A stretch of 64,000 bases of DNA. Source: Apostichopus japonicus (lineage: Eukaryota; Echinodermata; Holothuroidea; Aspidochirotida; Stichopodidae). Each line of letters begins with the position of its first letter. Positions within the stretch are counted from its first letter, which is position 1. A program made the translations under genes and the position numbers. The notes under the pieces are model-generated. The model was not told where the DNA came from. It saw nothing but the letters and a program-made list of their open reading frames with translations, and made no database searches. The stretch is from NCBI RefSeq assembly GCF_037975245.1, contig NC_092569.1:20874001-20938000 (forward strand). Reading direction: 5' to 3'. Positions 33,147 through 46,057 of the stretch are shown in pieces.

Positions 33147-36100
33147 TTTGCTAATAAAAAACTTATTTTGCATGTTTTAGATGAAAATAGGGATTTTTAA
33201 TTTTTTTTAATTTTTTCTTCTTTCTTGAAAATTTTTCAACACACATTGTGGGGACCTATGGTATTTTTGAAGAGCGCCCCCCAAAATGTGTAACTCTATG
33301 TACAAATAGTATACATAAAATTCAAAAGCCAGGCTCTGGTTACCAAAGCCACATTTCAAGGGCGCAGGCTGGTGTTAGCCTGGCAAAGAGGGGGGATGCC
33401 TTTTTTCAGGAAAGTGGAACTCGGTTTCAAAGAGCAAGTACATGTATTTACTCACATCATTAGATCCATCAATTGTATAACCGGCTTAGTGTTGGATAGA
33501 GCTTTTAGTATGAAAAGGAGTTTTTTTAGGGGTTTATAAGAAATTTTTAGTGCAGGGTGGGGTGGGGAGGGGAGGGGGCATGGTGGCAATAATGCAAGCA
33601 CCACTTTTGGTTGGCAAGCAGTGTATGGAGAAGGCTGTTGCTAAAATATGATCTCAGATTGCATGAAAATGGTATGTACTTCCCAACATTGTTTGCATCT
33701 ATGCATTCTTTTGTCTGGGAGTTCATGTTTTAGAAGTTTACACCTCCATAAACAAATATAAATAGTTGAAAAGATTTCACTTAGGCTTACTAGTAGGTAA
33801 TAATTGTGAATTGACCATTTGTCAATATCAATATACAAAAGCATGATACAGCCTCCTGAAATAGTAGCCATAGCCTGTATATGCTGAAGGTAATCCATAC
33901 GGGGGATTTTGTCGTAAATTAATTGTTAGAACTCTTTTTTTCTTCAAGGTTACAGAATAGCCTATGTAATAATATAAGAGATTTTCATAGTTTAAATACT
34001 CTCTTTCACCTAAATTTGACATACTCCTTAAGAGTTCTGTACATGCAAGTACAGAATTTATTGAAAACAAGTTCCAGGTATTCATGTATGACGAATTCAG
34101 ATAAAGCATATTTTGAGTATGGACGGAATTTGGCACCTGAGCCATCTAGCGATTCCTATCAAGATCTGTCAACTTGTCACAATGCTAAACTGGTAAGTAT
34201 AAATTTTATTGCTTCAGAACTATATCTGTACAAGTAATGTTGCTGTTGTAATCACTGTTTACTTTTTAGCAATTTAAAATTACTTTAGAAGTTGCACAAT
34301 GATGACTACTATTTCTAATAACATGTTTATGCTATTTATGCAGGCTTCATGCTAATTGGTAAAACCTGCAGTTACAATTGGTGGCAGATATATACTTTAC
34401 ATGATTGGCATAAAAGCTTTGTATTCATATAGGCTCAATGGGAATATAAGATACAACAAAATAGAAAAGAGGTTCGGTGGTTCTGTGACACTCTACTAGG
34501 GAAGAAATTGCATTCCTTCCAACCGAGATAATTTGTTTTTATTTCACTTCAAATTGTGCCATATATACGGTTTTCTGTAACACTTTAATGACAAGTAGTG
34601 TTATATGCTATGATGATTGCTCTTCACCCTGGATTTCATTCCAGCAGTTGCAACTCCTATTGTTTAATTAATGTGGTATTATTTATCTTAATCCTAATTG
34701 CCCTCATGGAGATACAAGGAATGTACAACAGAAAGTTTGTAATATCTTGACATGGACATTTTCTTTATTTCTTCATATTTAGATCAAACAACTTCCACAT
34801 CATCAAGGGAAAAGGAATTTTTTGTTCACTATAGATAGCTAAGGCAAGAAGCAGGTAAGTTCAGGGCATGCATACTACTCCGTAAATATGCATCAAAGTA
34901 ATGCATTTATATCCCAGAGAGTATAACATCTTTAATAATATCAAACAATTCAAAGCTTTGATGTTACTCTAAAATGGTTAACTGTTTAATCTTGAATAAG
35001 GTCAGTGTAGAAAATTACCTTGTCTAACTTTTACCCGCTACCTCCCATATGTGAAACCATTATGTTGGGCAATGGGGGGGGGGGGGGAGGGGGGATGGTG
35101 AGGGGGCAACTGGGAAAGCAGGTATGCATGTTAGCGCTGTCATTCGCATAGCATATTTGAAAGCATAGGATTTTATGTGAATTCATCCTTGTTGAATGGG
35201 ATGGAGGGTCGGTGGGGGGGGGGGAGGGAAGGGGTGGATCCAAGTGACTTGGCTGCCCTCTTGGACATAATTTGCATTTATCCCTGCTACATAAAGTTTG
35301 ATATGTCTTGAAAATTACAGATTGTACCCTATCACACTATCTAGCTCATTGCATGGGGCAGTTGGTGTCGGTTACTATGGAATCAGGTACCATATACAGG
35401 GTTAGACCTCCATAATGCCCTAATATTGTGATATTATGTCTAAATAATGTTTTCATATCATTCCACTAGTTGAGTGGGAATGAGGGGTGGTTATGATTGG
35501 AAAGCGCCATTAAGAAAATACACTGTTGCATATGCTACATTCATACAATTTGATATATCTCAGAGAAAATATGGTTGAACACTGTTGTGGTTTTCTCATA
35601 TTGTTCCAGAAAGATTTTTTTACCATTTCCAACAGCATAGATTAAAGTGATGTATATTAAATGTAATGTAGAATGTTTTTTTTTTCAACTATTAGGGTCC
35701 CCATAATGTGTGTGAGAATTTAATGAACAGTCTAATATTAATTTTTGACCATCTTATTTCCACCGTTTCAAAGTTTCGATGTCATTCCAAATTGGTAAAC
35801 TGCTTAGACTCAAATACATCAGTGTAGAAAATTACCTTGTACAACTTTTACAGGCTCCACCCATATGTGGATCCATCATGTGGAGCAGTTAGGGGTTGGG
35901 GGGGGTTGCTGGTTTTTTTTTACCATTCCCAACAGCATAGATTGAGGTGATGTATATTAAATGCTAGGTAAAAGGTGCCTTTTTCCCCAACTTTTAGGGT
36001 CCCCATAATGTGTGTGAGAATTTAAGGAACAGTCTAATATTAACTTTTGAACATCTTATTTCCACCAATTCAGAGTTTCAATGTCATTCCAAATTGGTAA

Positions 36101-38120
36101 ATTGCTTAGACTCAAATATATCAGTGTAGAAAATTACCTTGTACAACTTTTACAGGCTCCACCAATATGTGGAACCATCATGTGGAGCAGAAGGGGGAGG
36201 GGAGGGGGGGAGGGTAGCAACTGCGAAAGCAGGTTAGAGCTCTCATTAGGATCAAATATTTGAAAGCATAGGATTTTATGTGAATTCATCTTTGTTGAAT
36301 GGGATGGAGGGTCGGTGGGGGGGGGGGTGGATCCAAGTGACTTGGCTGCCCTCTTGGACCTAATTTGCTTTTATCCCTGCTACATAAAGTTTGATATGTC
36401 TTGAAAATTACAGATTGTACACTATCTAGCTCATTGCATGGGGCAGTTCAAGGTGTGGGTTACTATGGAATCAGGTACCGTATACAGGGTTAGACCTCCA
36501 TGATGCCCTAATATTGTGATATTATGTCTAAATAATGTTTTCATATCATTCCACTAGTTGAGTGGGAATGAGGGGTGGTTATGATTGGAAAGCGCCATTA
36601 AGAAAATACGCTGTTGCATATGCTACATTCACACAATTTGATATATCTCAGAGAAAATATGGTTGTACACTGCTGTGGTTTTCTCATATTGTTCCAGAAA
36701 GATTTTTTTACCATTTCCAACAGCATAGATTAAAGTGATGTATATTAAATGTAATGTAGAATGTTTTTTTTATTCAACTATTAGGGTCCCCATAATGTGT
36801 GTGAGAATTGAATGAAGTCTAATATTAATTTTTGACCATCTTATTTCCACCGTTTCAAAGTTTCGATGTCATTCCAAATTGGTAAACTGCTTAGACTCAA
36901 ATACATCAGTGTAGAAAATTACCTTGTACAACTTTTACAGGCTCCACCCATATGTGGATCCATCATGTGGTGCAGTTAGGGGTGCGGGGGGCGGGGGTTG
37001 CTGTAGAGGGCAACTGGGAATGCAGGTACATAGGTTTGAGATCTCATTATATCAAATATTTGAAAGCATAGGATTTTATGTGTGTTCATCCTTGTTGAAT
37101 GGGATGGAGGGTGGGGAGGGGGTGGGTCCAAGGGGCTTGGCAGGAGACTATTTGCTTTTATCCCTGCTAAATAAAGTTTGATATGTCTTGAAAATTACAG
37201 ATTGTACACTATCTAGCTCATTGCACGGAGCAATTGGTGTGGGTTACTATGGAATCAGGTACCGTATTCAGGGTTATAGACCTCCATGATGCCCTAATAT
37301 TGTGATATTATGTCTAAATAATGTTTTCATATCATTCCACTAGTTGAGTGGGAATGAGGGGTGGAGATGATTGGAAAGCCCTGTTAAGAATATACACTGT
37401 TGCATATGCTACATTCACACAATTTGATATATCTCAGAGAAAATAGGGTTGTACACTGTACTGCAACTGGGAAAGCAAGTTTGATATGCAACTGGGAAAG
37501 CAGGTTTTATATGGAACCATCATGTGGAGCAGAAAGGGGGAGGGGAGGGGGGTAGCAACTGGGAAAGCAGGTTAGAGCTCTCATTAGGATCAAATATTTG
37601 AAAGCATAGGATTTTATATGAATTCATCCTTTTTGAATGGGATGGAGGGTCAGTGGGGGGGGGGGGATGGATCCAAGTGACTTGGCTGCCCTCTTGGACA
37701 TAATTTGCTTTTATCCCTGCTACATAAAGTTTGATATGTCTTGAAAATTACAGATTGTACACTATCTAGCTCATTGCATGGGGCAGTTCAAGGTGTGGGT
37801 TACTATGGAATCAGGTACCGTAGACAGGGTTAGACCTCCATAATGTCCTAATATTGTGATATTATGTCTAAATAATGTTTTCATATCATTCCACTAGTTG
37901 AGTGGGAATGAGGGGTGGAGATGATTGGAAAGCCCTGTTAAGAATATACACTGTTGCATATGCTACATTCACACAATTTGATATATCTCAGAGAAAATAT
38001 GGTTGTACACTGTTGTGGTTTTCTCATATTGTTCCAGAAAGATTTTTTTACCATTTCCAACAGCACAGATTAAGGTATATTAAATGATAGTTAATTTTTT
38101 TTTTTTTTTTTTAACTATTA

Positions 38121-40020
38121 GGGTCCCCATAATGTGTGTGAGAATTTAATAAAGTCTTATATTAATTTTTGACCATCTTATTTCCACCGTTTCAAAGTTT
38201 CGATGTCATTCCAAATTGGTAAACTGCTTAGACTCAAATACATCAGTGTAGAAAATTACCTTGTACAACTTGTACAGGCTCCACCAATATATGGAACCAT
38301 CATGTGGAGCAGAAAGGGGGAGGGGAGGGGGGGGGTTAGCAACTGGGAAAGCAGGTTAGAGCTCTCATTAGGATCAAATATTTGAAAGCATAGGATTTTA
38401 TGTGAATTCGTCCTTGTTGAATGGGATGGAGGGTCGGTGGGGGGGGGGGGGGTGGATCCAAGTGACTTGGCTGCCCTCTTGGACATAATTTGCTTTTATC
38501 CCTGCTACATAAAGTTTGATATGTCTTGAAAATTACAGATTGTACACTATCTAGCTCATTGCATGGGGCAGTTCAAGGTGTGGGTTACTATGGAATCAGG
38601 TACCGTAGACAGGGTTAGACCTCCATAATGTCCTAATATTGTGATATTATGTCTAAATAATGTTTTCATATCATTCCACTAGTTGAGTGGGAATGAGGGG
38701 TGGAGATGATTGGAAAGCCCTGTTAAGAATATACACTGTTGCATATGCTACATTCACACAATTTGATATATCTCAGAGAAAATATGGTTGTACACTGTTG
38801 TGGTTTTCTCATATTGTTCCAGAAAGATTTTTTTACCATTTCCAACAGCACAGATTAAGGTATATTAAATGATAGTTAATATTTTTTTTTTTTTTTTAAC
38901 TATTAGGGTCCCCATAATGTGTGTGAGAATTTAATGAAGTCTAATAGTAATTTTTGACCATCTTATTTCCACCGTTTCAAAGTTTCGATGTCATTCCAAA
39001 TTGGTAAACTGCTTAGACTCAAATACATCAGTGTAGAAAATTACCTTGTACAACTTGTACAGGCTCCACCAATATATGGAACCATCATGTGGAGCAGAAA
39101 GGGGGAGGGGAGGGGGGGGTTAGCAACTGGGAAAGCAGGTTAGAGCTCTCATTAGGATCAAATATTTGAAAGCATAGGATTTTATGTGAATTCGTCCTTG
39201 TTGAATGGGATGGAGGGTCGGTGGGGGGGGGGGTGGATCCAAGTGACTTGGCTGCCCTCTTGGACATAATTTGCTTTTATCCCTGCTACATAAAGTTTGA
39301 TATGTCTTGAAAATTACAGATTGTACACTATCTAGCTCATTGCATGGGGCAGTTCAAGGTGTGGGTTACTATGGAATCAGGTACCGTAGACAGGGTTAGA
39401 CCTCCATAATGTCCTAATATTGTGATATTATGTCTAAATAATGTTTTCATATCATTCCACTAGTTGAGTGGGAATGAGGGGTGGAGATGATTGGAAAGCC
39501 CTGTTAAGAATATACACTGTTGCATATGCTACATTCACACAATTTGATATATCTCAGAGAAAATATGGTTGTACACTGTTGTGGTTTTCTCATATTGTTC
39601 CAGAAAGATTTTTTTACCATTTCCAACAGCACAGATTAAGGTATATTAAATGATAGTTAATATTTTTTTTTTTTTTTTAACTATTAGGGTCCCCATAATG
39701 TGTGTGAGAATTTAATGAAGTCTAATATTAATTTTTGACCATCTTATTTCCACCGTTTCAAAGTTTCGATGTCATTCCAAATTGGTAAACTGCTTAGACT
39801 CAAATATATCAGTGTAGAAAATTACCTTGTACAACTTGTACAGGCTCCACCAATATATGGAACCATCATGTGGAGCAGAAAGGGGGAGGGGAGGGGAGGG
39901 GGGGGGTTAGCAACTGGGAAAGCAGGTTAGAGCTCTCATTAGGATCAAATATTTGAAAGCATAGGATTTTATGTGAATTCGTCCTTGTTGAATGGGATGG
40001 AGGGTCGGTGGGGGGGGGGG
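38121..40020 (+). repeat. near-identical 781-785-bp tandem units
   Basis: Consecutive units at 38121, 38906 and 39687 differ by only a few bases and by the lengths of their T and G runs. A recent local amplification is the simplest reading. Confidence 0.85.
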
Positions 40021-40945
40021 GTGGATCCAAGTGACTTGGCTGCCCTCTTGGACATAATTTGCTTTTATCCCTGCTACATAAAGTTTGATATGTCTTGAAA
40101 ATTACAGATTGTACACTATCACACTATCTAGCTCATTGCATGGGGCAGTTGGTGTCGGTTACTATGGAATCAGGTACCATATACAGGATAAGACCTCCAT
40201 AATGCCCTAATATTGTGATATTATGTCTAAATAATGTTTTCATATCATTCCACTAGTTGAGTGGGAATGAGGGGTGGTTATGATTGGAAAGCGCTATTAA
40301 GAATATACACTGTTGCATATGCTACTGTACATTCACACAATTTGATATATCTCAGAGAAAATAGGGTTGTACACTGTACTGCAACTGGGAAAGCAGGTTT
40401 GAGCTCTCATTAGGATCAAATATTTGAAAGCATAGGATTTTATGTGAATTCATCTTTGTTGAATGGGATGGAGGGTCATTGGGGGGGGGGGTGGATCCAA
40501 GTGACTTGGCTGCCCTCTTGGACATAATTTGCTTTTATCCCTGCTATATAAAGTTTGATATGTCTTGAAAATTACAGATTGTACACTATCTAGCTCATTG
40601 CATGGGGCAGTTCAAGGTGTGGGTTACTATGGAATCAGTTACCGTATACAGGGTTAGACCTCCATGATGCCCTAATATTGTGATATTATGTCTTAATAAT
40701 GTTTTCATATCATTCCACTAGTTGAGTGGGAATGAGGGGTGGTTATGATTGGAAAGCGCCATTAAGAAAATACGCTGTTGCATATGCTACATTCATACAA
40801 TTTGATATATCTCAGAGAAAATATGGTTGTACAGTGTTGTGGTTTTCTCATATTGTTCCAGAAAGATTTTTTACCATTTCCAACAGCATACATTAAAGTG
40901 ATGTATATTAAATGTAATGTAGAATGTTTTTTTTTTCAACTATTA

Positions 40946-43900
40946 GGGTCCCCATAATGTGTGTGAGAATTGAATGAAGTCTAATATTAATTTTTGACCA
41001 TCTTATTTCCACCGTTTCAAAGTTTCGATGTCATTCCAAATTGGTAAACTGCTTAGACTCAAATACATCAGTGTAGAAAATTACCTTGTACAACTTTTAC
41101 AGGCTCCACCCATATGTGGATCCATCATGTGGTGCAGTTAGGGGTGCGGGGGTTGCTGTAGAGGGCAACTGGGAATGCAGGTACATAGGTTTGAGATCTC
41201 ATTAATATCAAATATTTGAAAGCATAGGATTTTATGTGTATTCATCCTTGTTGAATGGGATGGAGGATGGGGAGGGGGTGGGTCCAAGGGGCTTGGCAGG
41301 AGATTATTTGCTTTTATCCCTGCTAAATAAAGTTTGATATGTCTTGAAAATTACAGATTGTTCACTATCTAGCTCATTGCACGGAGCAATTGGTGTGGGT
41401 TACTATGGAATCAGGTACCGTATACAGAGTTAGACCTCCATGATGCCCTAATATTGTGATATTATGTCTAAATAATGTTGTCATATCATTCCACTAGTTG
41501 AGTGGGAATGAGGGGTGGAGGTGATTGGAAAGCGCTATTGAGAAAATACGCTGTTGCATATGCTACATTCATACAATTTGATATATCTCAGAGAAAATAG
41601 GGTTGTACACTGTTACTGCAACTGGGAAAGCAGGTTTGAGCTCTCATTAAGATCAAATATTTGAAAGCATAGGATTTTATGTGAATTCATCCTTGTTGAA
41701 TGGGATGGAGGGTCATTGGGAGGCGGGGGTGGATCCAAGTGACTTGGCTGCCCTCTTGGACATAATTTGCTTTTGTCCCTGCTATATAAAGTTTGATATG
41801 TCTTGAAAATGACAGATTGTACACTATCACACTATCTATCTCAGTGCATGGGGCAGTTGGTGTCGGTTACTATGGAATCAGGTACCGTATACAGGGTTAG
41901 ACCTACATAATGCCCTAATATTGTGAATTTATGTCTTAATAATGTTTTCATATCATTCCACTAGTTGAGTGGGAATGAGGGGTGGAGATGATTGGAAAGC
42001 GCTATTGAGAAAATATGCTGTTGCATATGCTACATTCATACAATTTGATATATCTCAGAGAAAATATGGTTGTACACTGTTACGGTTTTCTCCTATTGTT
42101 TGAGGAAGATTTTTTTTACCATTTCCAACAGCACAGATTAAGGTGTATCAAATGATAGGTAATTTTATTTTTGTTTTCAACTTTTAGGGTCCCCATAATG
42201 TGTGTGAGAATTTAATGAAGTCTAATATTAATTTTTGACCATCTTATTTCCACCATTTCAAGGTTTCCATGTCATCCCAAATTGGTAAACTGCTTAGACT
42301 CAAATACATCAGTGTAGAAAATTACCTTGTACAACTTTTACAGGCTCCACCAATATATGGAACCATCATGTGGAGCAGAAAGGGGGAGGGTAGCAACTGG
42401 GAAAGCAGGTTAGAGCTCTCATTAAGATCAAATATTTGAAAGCATAGGATTTTATGTGAATTCGTCCTTGTTGAATGGGATGGAGGGTCGGTGCGGGGGG
42501 GGGGGAGGGGGGATCCAAGTGACTTGGCTGCCCTCTTGGACATAATTTGCTTTTATCCCTGCTACATAAAGTTTGATATGTCTTGAAAATTACAGATTGT
42601 ACACTATCTAGCTCATTGCATGGGGCAGTTGGTGTCAGTTAGTATGGAATCAGGTACCATATACAGGGTTAGACCTCCATTATGCCCTAATATTGTGATA
42701 TGTCTAAATAATGTTTTCATATCATTCCACTAGTTGAGTGGGAATGAGGGTTGGTTACGATTGGAAAGCGCCATTAAGAAAATACGCTGTTGCATATGCT
42801 ACATTCATACAATTTGATATATCTCAGAGAAAATAGGGTTGTACACTGTTTTGATTTTCTCATATTGTTCCAGAAAGATTTTTTTTACCATTTCCAACAG
42901 CATAGATTAAGGTGATGTATATTAAATGTAATGTAGAATGTTTTGTTTTCAACTATTAGGGTCCCCATAATGTGTGTGAGAATTGAATGAAGTCTAATAT
43001 TAATTTTTGACCATCTTATTTCCACCGTTTCAAAGTTTCGATGTCATTCCAAATTGGTAAACTGCTTAGACTCAAATACATCAGTGTAGAAAATTACCTT
43101 GTACAACTTTTACAGGCTCCACCCATATGTGGATCCATCATGTGGTGCAGTTAGGGGTGCGGGGGTTGCTGTAGAGGGCAACTGGGAATGCAGGTACATA
43201 GGTTTGAGATCTCATTAATATCAAATATTTGAAAGCATAGGATTTTATGTATATTCATCCTTGTTGAATGGGATGGAGGGTGGGGAGGGGGTGGGTCCAA
43301 GGGGCTTGGCAGGAGATTATTTGCTTTTATCCCTGCTAAATAAAATTTGATATGTCTTGAAAATTACAGATTGTTCACTATCTAGCTCATTGCACGGAGC
43401 AATTGGTGTGGGTTACTATGGAATCAGGTACCGTATACAGAGTTAGACCTCCATGTTGCCCTAATATTGTGATATTATGTCTAAATAATGTTGTCATATC
43501 ATTCCACTAGTTGAGTGGGAATGAGGGGTGGAGGTGATTGGAAAGCGCTATTGAGAAAATACGCTGTTGCATATGCTACATTCATACAATTTGATATATC
43601 TCAGAGAAAATAGGGTTGTACACTGTTACTGCAACTGGGAAAGCAGGTTTGAGCTCTCATTAGGATCAAATATTTGAAAGCATAGGATTTTATGTGAATT
43701 CATCCTTGTTGAATGGGATGGAGGGTCATTGGGAGGCGGGGGTGGATCCAAGTGACTTGGCTGCCCTCTTGGACATAATTTGCTTTTGTCCCTGCTATAT
43801 AAAGTTTGATATGTCTTGAAAATGACAGATTGTACACTATCACACTATCTAGCTCAGTGCATGGGGCAGTTGGTGTCGGTTACTATGGAATCAGGTACCG

Positions 43901-44972
43901 TATACAGGGTTACACCTACATAATGCCCTAATATTGTGAATTTATGTCTTAATAATGTTTTCATATCATTCCACTAGTTGAGTGGGAATGAGGGGTGGAG
44001 ATGATTGGAAAGCGCTATTGAGAAAATACGCTGTTGCATATGCTACATTCATGCAATTTGATATATCTCAGAGAAAATATGGTTGTACACTGTTACGGTT
44101 TTCTCCTATTGTTTGAGGAAGATTTTTTTTACCATTTCCAACAGCACAGATTAAGGTGTATCAAATGATAGGTAATTTTATTTTTGTTTTCAACTTTTAG
44201 GGTCCCATTATGTGTGTGAGAATTTAATGAACATCTACCATTAATTTTTGACCATCTTATTTCCACCATTTCAAGGTTTCCATGTCATCCCAAATTGGTA
44301 AACTGCTTAGACTCAAATACATCAGTGTAGAAAATTACCTTGTACAACTTTTACAGGCTCCACCCATATATGGAACCATCATGTGGAGCAGAAAGGGGGA
44401 GGGTAGCAACTGGGAAAGCAGGTTGAGCTCTCATTAAGATCAAATATTTGAAAGCATAGGATTTTATGTGAATTCGTCCTTGTTGAATGGGATGGAGGGT
44501 CGGTGCGGGGGGGGGGGGGATCCAAGTGACTTGGCTGCCCTCTTGGACATAATTTGCTTTTATCCCTGCTACATAAAGTTTGATATGTCTTGAAAATTAC
44601 AGATTGTACACTATCTAGTTCATTGCATGGGGCAGTTGGTGTCAGTTAGTATGGAATCAGGTACCATATACAGGGTTAGACCTCCATAATGCCCTAATAT
44701 TGTGATATTATGTCTAAATAATGTTTTCATATCATTCCACTAGTTGAGTGGGAATGAGGGGTGGTTACGATTGGAAAGCGCCATTAAGAAAATACGCTGT
44801 TGCATATGCTACATTCATACAATTTGATATATCTCAGAGAAAATATGGTTGTACACTGTTTTGGTTTTCTCATATTGTTCCAGAAAGATTTTTTTTACCA
44901 TTTCCAACAGCATAGATTAAGGTGATGTATATTAAATGTAATGTAGAATGTTTTTTTTTTTTCAACTATTAG
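40946..44972 (+). repeat. 2013-bp higher-order repeat, two copies
   Basis: The spacing pattern 1241 + 772 bp occurs twice (40946-42959 and 42959-44972). Shared variants, such as the GAGGCGGGGGTGG stretch and the GTTTGAGGAAG change, mark matching subunits. This is a higher-order structure above the basic unit. Confidence 0.75.
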
Positions 44973-46057
44973 GGTCCCCATAATGTGTGTGAGAATTTAA
45001 TGAAGTCTAATATTAATTTTTGACCATCTTATTTCCACCGTTTCAAAGTTTCGATGTCATTCCAAATTGGTAAACTGCTTAGACTCAAATACATCAGTGT
45101 AGAAAATTACCTTGTACAACTTTTACAGGCTCCACCAATATATGGAACCATCATGTGGAGCAGAAAGGGGGAGGGTAGCAACTGGGAAAGCAGGTTGAGC
45201 TCTCATTAAGATCAAATATTTGAAAGCATAGGATTTTATGTGAATTCGTCCTTGTTGAATGGGATGGAGGGTCGGTGCGGGGGGGGGGGGGGATCCAAGT
45301 GACTTGGCTGCCCTCTTGGACATAATTTGCTTTTATCCCTGCTACATAAAGTTTGATATGTCTTGAAAATTACAGATTGTACACTATCTAGCTCATTGCA
45401 TGGGGCAGTTGGTGTCAGTTAGTATGGAATCAGGTACCATATACAGGGTTAGACCTCCATAATGCCCTAATATTGTGATATGTCTAAATAATGATTTCAT
45501 ATCATTCCACTAATTGAGTGGGAATGAGGGGTGGTTACGATTGGAAAGCACCATTAAGAAAATACGCTGTTGCATATGCTACATTCATACAATTTGATAT
45601 ATCTCAGAGAAAATAGGGTTGTACACTGTTTTGATTTTCTCATATTGTTCCAGAAAGATTTTTTTACCATTTCCAACAGCATAGATTAAGGTGATGTATA
45701 TTAAATGTAATGTAGAATGTTTTTTTTTCAACTATTAGGGTCCCCATAATGTGTGTGAGAATTGAATGAAGTCTAATATTAATTTTTGACCATCTTATTT
45801 CCACCGTTTCAAAGTTTCGATGTCATTCCAAATTGGTAAACTGCTTAGACTCAAATACATCAGTGTAGAAAATTACCTTGTACAACTTTTACAGGCTCCA
45901 CCCATATGTGGATCCATCATGTGGTGCAGTTAGGGGTGCGGGGGTTGCTGTAGAGGGCAACTGGGAATGCAGGTACATAGGTTTGAGATCTCATTAATAT
46001 CAAATATTTGAAAGCATAGGATTTTATGTGTATTCATCCTTGTTGAATGGGATGGAG

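Larger units (their letters stand above)
32036..34910. other. repeat-rich region between gene D and the satellite
   Basis: No gene was found. It contains a poly-C run (32231-32244), CT-rich sequence, and a GGATCGAAACGTC retroelement-tail-like motif (32537-32569). Two near-perfect hairpins (32904-32927 and 33112-33146), a TG/TA microsatellite (32987-33030) and G-rich stretches near 33556-33580 follow. The remainder is AT-rich and featureless. Confidence 0.5.

Noticed and set aside
37902-39653. Three identical 61-codon frames that look like a tandem gene family
   Set aside because: They are the same place in consecutive near-identical satellite units. Other units break the frame, and there is no domain or splice support.
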